From assembly GCA_034509495.1 (NCBI GenBank), contig CM067503.1:23790171-23854170 (forward strand): a DNA stretch of 64,000 nucleotides, in the 5' to 3' direction. How positions within the stretch are numbered: position 1 is the stretch's first letter; each line of letters starts with the position of its first letter. The notes beneath the pieces are model-generated. The model had not been told where the DNA came from, ran no database searches, and saw only the letters and a list, made by a program, of their open reading frames with translations. The stretch comes from Acestrorhynchus altus. Lineage: Eukaryota; Chordata; Actinopteri; Characiformes; Acestrorhynchidae. Of the stretch, positions 12,105 through 23,585 are shown in pieces. Made by a program: the position numbers and the translations under genes.

Positions 12105-12815
12105 GTTTGAGTGGAGGAGGAGCGAATGAATGGACTCCAGGGGCATGCAGAGCTGGAGAAAGAAAATAGACAGTGAGACGGGGGAACACGGGGCAAAACA
12201 TAGATGAAAGAGAATGAGAGAGAGAGGGGGGGGTGAGAAGAAAAGGGAAGAGTGTGAGAGAGATTTGGAGATCGAGAGAAAGAGTTAGAAGAGTGAGTGA
12301 GTAGAGGGAGAAAGTGAGTGTGTGGGTGAGAGTTGGTTTAATCTGAGCTCCTCCTCCACCCCCCACTCAGCACTTGAGAGCTGAGGACTCTCAGAGCTCA
12401 TTGTGAATCTCAGAGCCAATAAAGCTGAAAAGCACTGTGAACAGAATTCAGATCAGCTTTCAGAATATCATTATTTAAGACAACAAACAGTTTATCTGGT
12501 GTACTGCACCGGTCAACATTTTGGACATATCTAATTAAATGTTTTGAAACATTATTTTTTATAACATTTGTGTAACCACAACATGAAAACAATCATTTCC
12601 TCACACTTAGGGTTAAATATGGAAGTCAGTATTATTAAGTGTTCTAACCCAATTACATCAGTACTACCGAATACCAATTAATGTCAAATCAGATGGTGCT
12701 AAATTTCATTTAGAGGGACTACAGTATAGCACTGAGGATTAACCTTGACATACTTTTATTCACCAAAATTATTGAAACGTATTTATAGGAGACATTCGCA
12801 TCCACATACTGTTAT
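12103..12815. other. Purine-rich flank then unassigned DNA
   Basis: 12103-12330 is strongly G+A biased and opens long false frames on both strands. The rest is AT-rich with no recognised feature. Confidence 0.5.
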
Positions 12816-12817
12816 TA

Positions 12818-13028
12818 TTGTGGCCTGGTGGTTAGAGAAGCAGTCTTATTACTGATTACTCAAGATTGCTGGCATGAATCCCTGAACTGGCAGGGCATAA
12901 CTGCCCTTAAGCAAGGTACTTAACTCCCCAGATGCTCTCTGTCCCCTATTGTGTGTGGATGGGTTAAATGCAGAAGACAATGTCCTCTGTGTGCAGCACA
13001 GTGGGTCTATGAGCACCTTTTATCTTTG
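12818..13028 (+). mobile_element. tRNA-derived SINE, family A (copy 1)
   Basis: The head GTGGCCTGGTGGTTAGAGAA is an A-box-like segment. It is followed by GCATGAATCCCTGA, a decayed B box, then GGCAGGGCATAACTGCCCTTAAGCAAGG and GGATGGGTTAAATGCAGAA. The same unit is found on the minus strand at 22515-22645, 44268-44494 and 59862-59994. Order and spacing of the A and B boxes show tRNA ancestry; no functional tRNA is encoded. Confidence 0.8.
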
Positions 13029-13159
13029 GATTTATTTATTTTTTTATTTCTGAGTGTTTTGGAACAGAAAATGCAAGACTTTTCATGTGTTATTTTTAAT
13101 TATTAAATTAGGATTAGACAAGGATTTTAATAATTAAAAGGTCTTCAATATACAGTGAT

Positions 13160-13320
13160 TGTCCTTTGTTATTTTTGTTATTCATTTATGTATCGGTATT
13201 ATCCCTTCTTTGAGTTTTAGTTCTAAAATTTTACCATAAGGATTAGCTCTCTGTTTACTCTGATTCCAATATTTGAAGCTAAGGAAACACAGATCTCAGG
13301 TTCTAAGAGTTAACTGTCAA
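13160..13320 (+). repeat. ~400-bp dispersed family, partial copy
   Basis: Shares TTGTTATTTTTGTTATTCAT, TATCGGTATTATCCCTTCTT, TTTAGTTCTAAAATTT and the terminal ACAGATCTCAGGTTCTAAGA / GTTAA with the copies at 26960, 35020 and 40590. The middle section is missing. Confidence 0.6.
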
Positions 13321-13386
13321 ATTTTACCTATAATATTTGTGGACTATAATGTGGGGTTCAGTTTTACTGAAGTCTTTAACACCTTT

Positions 13387-13408
13387 TATTTATTTATTTA
13401 TTTATTTA
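13387..13408. repeat. (TTTA)n array
   Basis: Five to six tetranucleotide units. Confidence 0.85.
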
Positions 13409-13738
13409 AACATTTGTAGCTTGTATTTCAGTGCAAGACAAAAAGAAGCTTTCACCTTGTGATGTGGTGTGTTGTATCCATTGTGAAACAAGCATCTGGC
13501 CATCTGAACTCATGCACAGCTGCAGAACTGCCTTGTTGGATATCCCTGCACATTCTGATGAAAAATGTGTCATCAGTCTGACAGTTGTTCACTTGATTCA
13601 AACTTAGAAAAAGCTACTGTTAAGTACTTGAAACTACTGACCATCTCAGGGAGGCAGAAACTCCACTAATCTGATACACACTAAAAGCATCACTGAAAGC
13701 GCAGACCAGTACAGTGAGCATAACAACACAGCAGAACT

Positions 13739-13852
13739 AGCAAAGACCACTAACAATACAAAACGTGACCAGTCTTAATATAACAATGGTAATATTTTTT
13801 TTTACAGAGAGAAAAAAGTACAGTTGTGTACCAGGACAGAATTCCAGAATTC
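13739..13852 (+). repeat. Local duplication, unit 1
   Basis: AGCAAAGACCACTAACAATA, TCTTAATATAACAATGGTAA and CAGAATTCCAG recur in the same order at 14773-14900, with scattered substitutions and small indels. Confidence 0.75.
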
Positions 13853-14054
13853 CAGTTTACTGGAAAATACTAAATACTAAAATGACTTGGGTTAAACACT
13901 GCTATGCAGAGGTCTCATGCAGTTCCACCAAAGTTACATAGAGCTGTTAGTAGAGTTCCAGACCTGAAGTGGGATAGAGATGCCATTATCCCTTTTAAGG
14001 AAGCTCTTGAAGCATGTCAATAATTTTGGGATCCAACTTGCTTTTGATGCAGGA

Positions 14055-14061
14055 TGTGTTG

Positions 14062-14159
<98 letters not shown>
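14055..14159. repeat. (GT)n(TATG)n(GATA)n compound microsatellite
   Basis: GT run to 14080, TATG units 14081-14100, then about 15 perfect GATA units. Confidence 0.97.
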
Positions 14160-14209
14160 TAATATCCAATGCCCTTGCTAATCTGTTTAACTGATCATAC
14201 CTGTTTTTT

Positions 14210-14660
14210 GTGTGTTTTCTTGTGCTGTCATCTTGCTTCTTCCCCAAACCCCTGGGGTCAATGCTCAGAGCCCTGTTCCTGCATTTCTGCACGGCTGATC
14301 CTGCGGCTGAAATGAAACCTGCGGGTGGCAGAGCTGACATTGCCTCCTCTCAGTGTGGAGGGGAAGCCATCTGCTTCAAAGGAAGGTTTTTGTACTCCAA
14401 CACAACAAGGGGTTAAAACATCAAAAGGGGAAATGACAAAAAAAAACTTTGATCTGACCAATGGGTTCAAGGCCGAAGTTGTTGAATCTTTTCTGAGACA
14501 TAAAGCGTGAAATTTGTGGAATGAAATCTCCCTTTCTCGCCTCGCAACCTGCTGCTGGTACCCAGCACAGCTGTGAACTCACCTCTTGGCCAATCCGTAT
14601 GATATTTTTACAAACTTTGTTCTCACCTGGCAGGAATTAACTGATATCTTTATTTTCTTG
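14210..14660. other. GC-richer candidate conserved block
   Basis: Compared with its AT-rich flanks this 450 bp is complex and non-repetitive. Open frames exist on both strands (14325-14510 plus, 14258-14470 minus) but neither shows a domain. It could be an exon remnant, a conserved non-coding element, or neither. Only alignment to other fish can decide. Confidence 0.3.
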
Positions 14661-14689
14661 TCGCTGTTTTCATCACAATAATAGAACTT

Positions 14690-14900
14690 GTTCTATTTCA
14701 TGTGAATGAAATACACCTGTACTTTTGCTGTATCTTATAGAAACCATGAAAGGTTTGATGTAAATGTTTTTTAGCAAAGACTACTAACAATACAAAAAGT
14801 CATCAGTCAATCTTAATATAACAATGGTAATGAATTTTGTTATTAAAGAGAGAATAGAGTACTGAAAAAAATACAGTTCTGTATCAGCACAGAATTCCAG
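14690..14900 (+). repeat. Local duplication, unit 2 and flank
   Basis: 14773-14900 repeats 13739-13852. The adjacent 14690-14772 (GTTCTATTTCATGTGAATGA...) is itself repeated at 15145-15232 (GTTCTATTCCATGTGGATGA...). Confidence 0.7.
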
Positions 14901-15144
14901 GTACCCGACCCTAGTTATCCCTATGGTATCATGATTTCTCTTTCACAAAGTTCAGAATGAATGGCTCTATTGTCTAAAGGCTTGAATAAACAAATTATAT
15001 GCCACTGGCACAGTATTTTGCTCAGAACACCTCTTGCCCTATTTTTTAAGAAAATAAAGGAAAGAAACAAATATTTATTCATTATTCAAGTATTCATTAT
15101 GTGTTTTTTTTTAATACTATAAAAAAATACTCTTTCATGCTATA

Positions 15145-15232
15145 AATGTTCTATTCCATGTGGATGAAATAAACCCATACTTGAATTGTAAATGTGGAGA
15201 AACTGTGAACATCTGATTAAATGTTTTCTGAT
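15145..15232 (+). repeat. Second copy of the 14690-14772 segment
   Basis: The matching order of GTTCTATT.CATGTG.ATGAAA, CATACTTGAATTGTA and GAAAC.GTGAA indicates a diverged direct repeat. Confidence 0.65.
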
Positions 15233-18000
15233 ATGAATTGGGAAAACAGTTGTTTTGTATGGAGCCTGTGCTTAACCCAAATAAAAATAAAAATTTCAGT
15301 GGAGAGTGAGAGTGTTTACTTGTAAAATTCTTTATAACATTAGAATAAACCCAAATACACATAAAGTCAGTGGACAGTTAGGGTTTACCTGTAAAGTCCT
15401 GAAAGAATGCTTCCAGAATGGAAGCTTTTGAAACATAGGTACTGCAAACTATATAAAACTCAACATTGGTATCAACAACAGTGCACAACCCCGATTGTGT
15501 AGACAAACCAATTAAACAAAACAAATAAACAATCAAACGAAAAACAAGACAGGACTGTAATGTTTAATCATTTTTTATCCTGCAGTCAATCATCATATCT
15601 CTCTCTCTCTCCTGCTCTCAAGCAATTTGATCAATAGTTGTGTAGATGAAAGTACATATAGATCAGTTGTTCTGGAGAGAAGTGGAATGAGAAGATAATA
15701 TCAGACCAATGAGTTTTTCCCATGGCTGGTCCCAGGTTGGTATGATCCCACCAATGGAAAGTTCAGTATAGAACATTCAGCAGCAAATGTGATGCAACAA
15801 TCAGCTTTAACTTCACTAGTTCATCTAACATGTTTCCCCCAGCCACCAGTATGTTTCTACAACACTGTTCAAACCCAGCCACACCTGTGTTAATCAATCA
15901 AAATTAGCCACACGCTTGTCTCTCTCATATTACAGCGTGGAAATGTTTTACCAACTGCATCTCTGATCATTGTAAATTGTGGGGCAGAACCTCAATACAA
16001 TATTTCTTACATGTGGTGATTTCAGACAGTGTGGTTGTACTGTAGAGAAATACAGCTGCATAAAAAAGGATGAAGTTATTCACCAGCTTAAATTGCTAGA
16101 ATTTTCTGTTCCACCTCAAATGGTGCAGAAGTTATGAGCGCTATGAATGTAATTGAGGCCCTATTTAAGATGGACTATTATCCTCATGCTGTGAAATACA
16201 CAGAAACATTTTTCTGTTGGGTAAATATTTAAATTGTTAATATCCCCAAATGTCATCATGAGCTATGTGCAACTTTACTAGACTTATATTACATAAATAA
16301 GTCATTCCAAATCTAAATTTATGGGCATATTGGCTATTATATTTACCATGACAGACATATATAATTTTAATTATGGCTGAATTTAGTAAATACTGACTAT
16401 TCTCTTTGAGAAATCTCTATTTTCCAGGATTTTTCCATCCTCAGTGAAGATGTTGTTTAAAGTTTGGTCTCAATGGAACGATAAGGAGCTGTACTGTGTG
16501 CTTAAACCTAAGCTTCCATGAAATCCCATTGTTCTTGGACCAGTAGCAGTAATCCCTGCTGTAAAAGTGGGAAGCATTTGCACCGATGAGATTATGTTTG
16601 TTTTATTTATTTATTTTCAGTTTTTTATTCAAGCTGTGGAGACAGTTTCATAGGGACTGTAATGTTCACACAGCAGGAACAGAAGTGGAGCATGCTTCAA
16701 CTGCTGGATTTATTCATCGTGTCTGCAGCATCTGTTAACATCAACTACTAATGAAGGTTTCAGAGCAGAAAAAAATGCTAAGCTTTAATTTAGCATACAT
16801 CAGTATTAGCAAATACTCTGTAGTGACAAATTAAAGTCCACTATTTGTTCATTGAAATCTTGTCCAGCACCAATCACCCATCAAGTTTTATGGAGGACAG
16901 ACCCCTGGAACCTGTACTCTCAGTTCCATTGTTGTTCTCTTCCTAATGATAATGTGATGGGTTGGCTTAATAAGCAGTCATCCCAAAATTCCCAGGCTTC
17001 TTATTTGCACACTGAAATATAAATAAATATCCCAGTCATATACTTTTTTAAAAAGAAGTTATTCAACAATCAGCAGTCCCATGCAAACCTTAAAAGACCA
17101 TTTTGCTGTTAAAATAGTTCTTCACATGCAAGGAAAATGTCATGTTGAAGGTTCTGCATGTTTCTATAAAATATCTACCAATAAGTAACTGTTGCTGAAA
17201 GGCAGTCATAATCATAATTTTCTATATTTCAATGTAAGTTTGTAATGGAGTTGGTCTTATTTATGGAGCTGGTGTTAAAGAAAGGTGAGGCAACGTTCTA
17301 CTAACAATGTCCTCAGGAGGGTGTTTCATCTTGTACTCTCATGAAGTAAATGATTTATCTTTAAACTTTATAGTTTTGTCCAAATGAATAGACAGGTTGT
17401 TGGTTCTGCACCAGTCCATTAGCCACTGCTCCTTCTAATGCCAGGAGGGCATAAGTCCTTAACCTGGTTATGTTGGAAATGTTGTTCCCAATCCTGACTG
17501 TTTGAGATCTCCTGACAAGTTCATGTATGTTCTCCAGTTCAGCAGCCCTCCTACACTTTTAAGTACACTTTTACAGTTTGAAGTACACAACCTGGTAATT
17601 GGGAGGAGGGGTAGTCTTCCTCACTGTCATGCAGTTGTGTACTTAAATCTAAGTGTAGAAGTCATTCATCACATTAAGAAGAAGGCCATATTGTGTGTCT
17701 TGTAGTTGGTGCCTACAATGTTCTGGAAATGGGCATGGATTTTCTATGTATAGACATGCTTTGTCTCACCAGGAAAAATTGCTGTTTTCAGGTCTGCTAA
17801 ATCACCTGACTTGAAGGCTGTGTCTCAGGTTCTCAGAAGCATGTGCACATCTGCGATCATCCTTGACTGGCTGGGATGTGTGATGATGGACATGGATACA
17901 GTTACATCACTGATACCCTTGCAGGTGTAGCCAATCACTGAAGACATATACATACACCATTGTGTATACATAAGACCACTTCTACTCTTACTGTAAGAAG
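15233..18000. other. Unassigned AT-rich DNA
   Basis: No transposon, RNA or exon signal recognised. The frame at 17502-17705 is a chance-length frame with no domain. Confidence 0.5.
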
Positions 18001-18004
18001 TCTT

Positions 18005-18405
18005 GCCATTTTGGAGGATGCTCCAACCTAATCATCTGGCCATAACAATCTGGCTCTAAGCTAAGAATCTTAGGTCTTACTGGTATCCATTTCTCTCACA
18101 TTAAACATGTCACCTATAACAACCAAATGTTCAGTTACTATCAACCCTTGTCCAAGAAGCACCACTGCCCTTAACATTTTAGCTTTAACAAATCCAGTGC
18201 AAATCTAAAGGATTTGTTAATGAGCTGATTAGTTGGATTAGGTGTGGTAGGAACAGGGAAATCTCTAAAATACGCAGGGGAGGGAGCCTCCAGAACCACT
18301 GATTAGAAACACTGTCCTTGACCTTAACATGTGCCACTGTTATAATATGATCAGTGTTATTCACTATGTATGTTCATAATGTTATGGCTATGGTGATACA
18401 GCTGC
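18005..18405 (-). pseudogene. Tc1-like element relic (lineage 3), split by an insertion
   Basis: Read on the minus strand this resembles the N-terminal coding part and terminus of a fish Tc1-like element. 18010-18135 (TTTTGGAGGATGCTCCAACC, ATCATCTGGCCATAACAAT) is the helix-turn-helix region, and 18325-18405 ends in CATAATGTTATGGCT...GGTGATA, the terminal segment. The intervening 18150-18312 is a hAT-type non-autonomous element, so the Tc1 copy is older. Frame is lost throughout. Confidence 0.55.
18150..18312 (+). mobile_element. hAT-type non-autonomous element (copy 2), nested
   Basis: Contains TTTGTTAATGAGCTGATTAG, GGATTAGGTGTGGTAGGA, TCTAAAATACGCAGGGGA and CCAGAACCACTGATTAGAAA, ending ACACTG. 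The same order is seen in shorter copies at 2951 and 33101. It is embedded in a Tc1-like relic. An 8-bp TSD could not be resolved. Confidence 0.6.
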
Positions 18406-19078
18406 TGGTTAATCATCAACTAAGTAAAAAATCCTACGTTAAGTTTTTGACAGGGTTCCAGTCTCCTGCTCCTTTTCGTAGCCACCACCTGCAGCTCTTT
18501 AACAGGATCTTTGAGGTTTAATTCCTTAGAGCAGCACTCAAGACTCTGGCTACAGAATTCTGATCAGCCTGTTAGCACTGTGACCTGAAGCATCACTCTG
18601 CTTAATCAATATCTCCATTTGCTCATGTTAACACCCTTCACCCCAGGGCCGTGCCACTGGAAATGTTTCTTGGAAGCTTTTGACAGCGGTGTGATTTCAA
18701 TACAAGCACAAACACTGATCTGCAGGAGATAAGGGGCCGTGCAATTTGATGAAAGGTGAAGTTGGAGTGGATGAAATAATTGTAACATAAGGCTGGGCAA
18801 TTTGGCAGTTTATTATTGTGATAAATTCCATCATGGTGTTTTTTATGTGTATGGGGGTGAGTGTATGATGGGTACAGGACCACAAAAGCATGAATTGCCC
18901 CAGCAGTTTGAATTTCTGTACACAAATGATATAAACCTAGTTTTAGTAGCTTACATGACAAACTCGAGTAGAGTAACAGACCTACTTCTAGATAAATAAA
19001 TAACGATCCCCAATGCACTTAAAGCAACTTGTTATTCTGACAAATTCACAGCAAGAATTCTGGCTCTTACAGACCAGT
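18406..19078. other. Mostly unassigned; one short repeat-like start
   Basis: 18640-18770 is somewhat GC-richer and non-repetitive. The segment beginning AAGGCTGGGCAATTTGGC near 18788 resembles 25703 (ATGGCTGGGCAACATACC), possibly the terminus of a dispersed DNA element, but the match is short. Confidence 0.4.
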
Positions 19079-19079
19079 T

Positions 19080-19864
19080 AGTTTTTCTTTAGGAAGACCT
19101 CCTAATCTGCACTCATTACCTGCATTAATTGGACCAGTTTGAACTTGTTACCTGTATAAAAGACACATGTCCACACCCTCAATCAATCATACTCTCCACG
19201 AGTTTCTCTGTCTGGGGCTCCATGCAAGATCTCACTTTGTGGGGTAAGGATTATTCTGCAAAAGGTCAGGAATCAGCCCAGAACTACACAGGAGGACTTT
19301 GTCAATAACCTGAAGAGAGCTGGGATTGCCAAAAAAAGTACTCAAAAAGTACTGTTAGGTTACACTACGCCGTCATGGATTAAAAATACCCCTGCTCACG
19401 CCAGCATATATACAGCATATATAGTCAGATTTTTGATATCAACTCCACTTGCCATGTTTGGAGGAAGAAGAAGGATGAGTACAACCCCAAGAACACTGTC
19501 CCAACATATGAAGCAGTCTCTAGACCTGAACCAGCCACAAAAACGGAGGCAGCCCCAAAATCCCAAAAGATCTGTATGGAGAAGTGGGCCAAAATCTCTG
19601 CTGCACTGAGTGCAAACTTGTTCAAATACTACAGGAAATGAATTACCTCTGTAATTTCAAACAAAGCTTTCTGCACCAAACATTAAGCTCTGCTTTTCTA
19701 TTCTATCCAAATACTTATTTCATGCAATAAAATGCAAATTAATTATTCAAAAACATAAAATGTGATATTCTGGACTGGTCTCACAGTTGATATGTACCTG
19801 TGATAAAAATGACATCTCCATTTTTTGTAGGTGGGAAAATTTGCAAAACTTATTTTCCCCACTG
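19080..19864 (+). pseudogene. Tc1-like element, internally deleted (lineage 4)
   Basis: The left part has CCTGTATAAAAGACACATGT (pre-ORF region). Next come plus-strand transposase pieces: GAPCKISLCG, then PRTTQEDFVNNLKRAG (second helix-turn-helix region), then VWRKKKDEYNPKNTVPTYEA (core). The sequence then jumps to a C-terminal MEKWAKISAALSANLFKYY-like piece. The catalytic middle is deleted. The 3' region ends TTATTTTCCCCACTG at a TA (19865-19866), the expected terminus of this Tc1 type. The left TIR is missing. Non-functional. Confidence 0.8.
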
Positions 19865-19866
19865 TA

Positions 19867-20044
19867 CAGGTGCTGATCAAAAAATCAAATATCATGAAAA
19901 AGTTGATTTATTTCAGTAATTCCATTCAAAAAGTGAAACTTGTATATTATATTCATTCATTACATATAAACTGATATATTTCAAATGTTTATTTCTTTAA
20001 ATTTTAATGATTATAATTGACAACAAATGAAAATCCCAAATTCA

Positions 20045-20045
<1 letters not shown>
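19867..20045 (+). mobile_element. Tc1-like terminal region, same family as 60053-61307
   Basis: It starts CAGGTGCTGATC directly after the TA that ends the previous element. It shares TTGATTTATTTCAGTAATTC, CTTGTATATTATAT and AATGAAAATCCCAAATTCAG with the reverse complement of 61100-61307. The copy is cut at the AT microsatellite and no coding sequence remains. Confidence 0.8.

Positions 20046-20090
<45 letters not shown>
20046..20090. repeat. (AT)n microsatellite
   Basis: About 22 units, located where the Tc1 terminal region stops. Confidence 0.97.
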
Positions 20091-20093
<3 letters not shown>

Positions 20094-20386
20094 CTGTCAA
20101 CAAGTTACAACAAGTTATTAAATGCTAACTTGTGCAGTGAGTAGCTTCTTTGTTAAATAAACATGTCAAAAGACACATCCTGTGGTTGTATAAAAGATGT
20201 TAGATCTGGATCAGAAGGTTCAAAGAAAACATCTAAGGAGATTACTGAAACAACTAAAATCGGGTTAAGAATTGTCGAACTCATTATTTTCTACATTTTA
20301 TATTTCCTTCACATTTCCATTTGTGAATCCTGATGGCCCTCACACTAACACACATTGATTTTAAACTGTAACTTTATCTGCCATGT

Positions 20387-20460
20387 AGTGATGGGTCGAT
20401 TGGCTCTTTTAGAACAGCTCCTCAAAGTGAAAACTGGAGCCAGCTCATTCAAACTTTCAA
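20387..20460 (+). mobile_element. hAT-type terminus fragment
   Basis: AGTGATGGGTCGATTGGCTC followed by GCCAGCTCATTC resembles hAT termini of the GATGGGTCG...GAGCCGGCTC type seen in fish. No second end located. Confidence 0.4.
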
Positions 20461-22065
20461 AACTGTTCAATCTGAAAGCTGCTGGTAAGAGCAAAGCAGT
20501 GTGTGGCCCAGATGAAGTGTGAGAAATATATCTGATATCTGAAAAGCATTTGAGTGCCCTTTGAGTTTTCCCTTGTAAAAAAGAAATATACTTACAGTAT
20601 ATTGTGCTGTTAGGCACTGATGCACTAATTTGTACTAAAGACTATGAAAATTATATTTTGTATTAAAATATAATAAAAAAAATATATGCTATTTTGGTTT
20701 CTCTTTTATTACAATGTATTAGTCTGAGCTTCCTGATTGAACACTAAATACAAAGTGTTCTTAAATTATTCCTGTAATATGACCACTGTGCTCATTATGC
20801 ATATATTTAGCATATCTTATGTAGTCCCAGGTTGTAATTAACATTCCATATTTATAAAAATACGACCAGCTTGATTTAGCAATTTACCTATCATGCATTT
20901 TTGTTGAATGTTAACATTTCATTTAAATATTAACTGGTTAATTAATTAATTTACAGCTTAATATTGTTATGTTTAGGTTCAGCAATACCAGTGGTGCCAC
21001 CATTTTTAACTGAAATATTTTAAGTTGTAATATTATATATTACATTACAGTCACAAAAAACTTTACCCGAGAAGAAAGAAAACTTCAATAGATGTCATTT
21101 GAACATTTTTAGCATAAAAAGTGGAAAATGGAGTAAGATTTTTGGCAATATAAAGAGTTCATTTGCAAAGACAAATAAAGGTACAGCATTCAACTGTTTT
21201 TGCCAGTGAATTATTCATAAGCACTTTTAATGTGTTTAGTGTTTAATCAGGCAGCTCAGGCTAATATATTTAGTATGTATTAAGTGTATTTACTATATTT
21301 TTAATTATATTTTAGCAGGGTTTTAATACAAGTAGTTCCAAAATAACACATAACAGCAAAATGTAAGTGTACTTGTTTTTTTTTCACAACAGATTAATGC
21401 TCATCTGCCATAGCATTACAGAAAAGAAAGAAATACAACAAACTGCATTAGGCCTCTAGTGAATTCCACTGCAAAATATTCTTAATAAATTTAACATTCA
21501 AGATAAACACATAGCAATCATATTTACTATTGCTATTAAAACTCACCAGTGAACCTAAATGCATCTTCTGAATTTTGTATGTGTTGCTGCTGAGGGAAAA
21601 ATAAAATAGTCACAAATGCCATAAAAACAATTTCCTTTGGGGACTCTTTTGCCTCACAAAACCCTGCCTTTTTTAGAGTAGACGATTTGCACCCTAAACA
21701 TAAATGTACATATTTGTATATTAACTGAAACAAAAATTCAGTCCAAAGCCAGAACAATAATTTTTTTTCATGGTCCAAAAGCAGACTGGCAATGTCCTTA
21801 AGCAGACTGGCAATGCTCACTCTAGTGAGAGAAATATATAATAAATAATAATAAATAAATCCAACATATTTGCATAAAATCCTCCTCTTAAATCTACAGC
21901 AGTTTAGCTCCACCCCTTAACACTTTTGAGTGAGGGACACAAAGTCTACAAGTCAGAGATCATTTTCATATATATATATACAACATATGTACAACAACAA
22001 AAACAACAAAAAAGCTTTGTCTACAGTACACAAAACCAAACAATGCAAACAATGTCAGCATCATA
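20461..22065. other. Unassigned AT-rich DNA
   Basis: No family recognised. A 21-bp direct duplication (GCAGACTGGCAATG, twice) lies at 21780-21815. The minus frame 21536-21913 has no domain. Confidence 0.55.
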
Positions 22066-22069
22066 AAAA

Positions 22070-22330
22070 TAGTTGCATCCAGAAGGAATCAACAGATTGC
22101 AAAGCATGACTGCAATGGTGTCATACCAGACTGTCATGGAGTCACTCATAACAGTGAGTCATGCTTTTGTCTTGGTGGAGATGACCAAGGATTTGTGTAT
22201 AGAGGCACTGCAGTGCCGTAGTGCCAAACCAGACCTATCCCCAACTGAAAATGTGTATGACAATATTGAACAGTCCAACCCTACCACTGTGTGAGAAGGT
22301 GCATGGGATGGATTATCACAAGACACCATT
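22070..22330 (+). pseudogene. Tc1-like transposase C-terminal relic (lineage 5)
   Basis: The plus frame 22073-22294 ends with KPDLSPTENVYDNIEQ, matching the SPDLNPIExxWD motif that carries the last acidic residue of the DDE/D triad (Glu is retained). After a stop, AWDGLSQDTIRNLYNSILRC matches the typical C-terminal LPQDTIRNLIxSMPRRC segment. The N-terminal two thirds is absent. Confidence 0.65.
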
Positions 22331-22514
22331 AGAAACCTCTATAACTCCATTCTGAGATGTATGGCATGGTGCATTACACCAAACACAATACTGAGAGACA
22401 CTACTTCTGTATATGTCGATCAATAAATAATTCCAAAATCAGTCTATTGGTTTAATTGTTTATTGTTCCTGATAACCTGCTAATGTGCAAATAGACTCAC
22501 TGTGTTTACACACA

Positions 22515-22645
22515 AGGGAATTTTTATCCTCCACATTTAACCCATCCATGCAGTGAAACACAAACATACACACCAGTGAGTTCACATTATGGGGCAGTGC
22601 CTAGAGCAGTGGGCAGCTCAAACCACAGTGCCCTGGAAGCAGCTG
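22515..22645 (-). mobile_element. SINE family A (copy 2), 3' part
   Basis: Minus-strand match to the body of the 12818 SINE: CCACATTTAACCCATCCATG and GAGCAGTGGGCAGC. The tRNA-like head is missing. Confidence 0.7.
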
Positions 22646-22654
22646 TCCCAAAGC

Positions 22655-22990
22655 TGGATTAGTAGGTCTTTCAGCATGACCAACTCGACCAAGCTGGTTG
22701 TCATACTATATGCTGGTTGAAAAGTTTGTCATGCTGTTCAACCAGCATGATCATGCAGGTCAACAACCTTGGTTTGATGGTTGACAAATTTGGTAGATCT
22801 CCTTAACCTGTTTGGTTAAACGGGTTATACTGGTGGATCAAGTGGTTTTACTGCTCAGCCTCTTGGTCACGCTGGTGGACCAGCATTATCATGCTTAGCC
22901 AAGTGGAAAAAAACATTCTGGTCAACCATCAAAACCATCAAACATACCATATACTAGTCAAAAGTATGAGGTGACCTAGCAGTTGAACCA
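22655..22990. repeat. Palindromic CCAGCATGACC-type degenerate repeat
   Basis: Alternating direct and inverted copies of short units such as ACCAAGCTGGTTGTCAT, AACCAGCATGATCATGC and CACGCTGGTGGACCAGCA. Because units occur in both orientations, either strand can fold into many hairpins. Confidence 0.7.
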
Positions 22991-23067
22991 GCTTGCCCTA
23001 CTTGAAGGTGGCCACACCATTATTTTTAGCAGGGTAGTTGGAGTAGGGAATCAGTGAGTGAAAGATN

Positions 23068-23114
<47 letters not shown>
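23068..23114. repeat. (AG)n microsatellite next to one ambiguous base
   Basis: About 23 AG units. Position 23067 is the only N noticed in the window, probably an assembly uncertainty at the array edge. Confidence 0.97.
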
Positions 23115-23118
<4 letters not shown>

Positions 23119-23585
23119 GTCTGACATGAGATGAGGGACCACACTGGGTGGACAGGGGTCAGCAACAAACAGCAACAAACTCCTGAGCCCATCATATATC
23201 ACACCAAGCTGAAGGGCTTACAGCACTGCTTTTATTTCTCAACAAACACTGCATGCGTGTAGACCACTGAGGACATGTCATCATCTTGTAGTTCACCATT
23301 AGCATCTGGTTGAGTCCTGGGTCTATGCTTCTCTCCATGGGGGAAAATGAGCTGACCTTATCTAGTAAAAAATACAGCACTGAAATATTGCATCTTAAAG
23401 GAGAAGTTCCAAAAAATCTAGTGAGCATGATGGATCACTGAGTCCAGATCACTGACCCATTTAATCGTTGTTGGGATTGCATTCATTTGTCAGTTTCTTA
23501 TTTTAAAATGAACCTGGATCTGTGTCATCTTATTATACTCTATCCTAACATAAAACTTGGTGTTATAGCCACTGATACAGGAGAA

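Noticed and set aside
11831..12366. Long frames on both strands around the TC and AG arrays
   Set aside because: Dinucleotide arrays lack stop codons. Flanking residues have no domain.
21536..21913. 125-codon minus-strand frame
   Set aside because: No known domain, AT-rich, no splice or promoter context, typical of chance frames.
23067..23067. Ambiguous base N as a possible biological variant
   Set aside because: A single N at a microsatellite border is most simply an assembly or base-calling gap.
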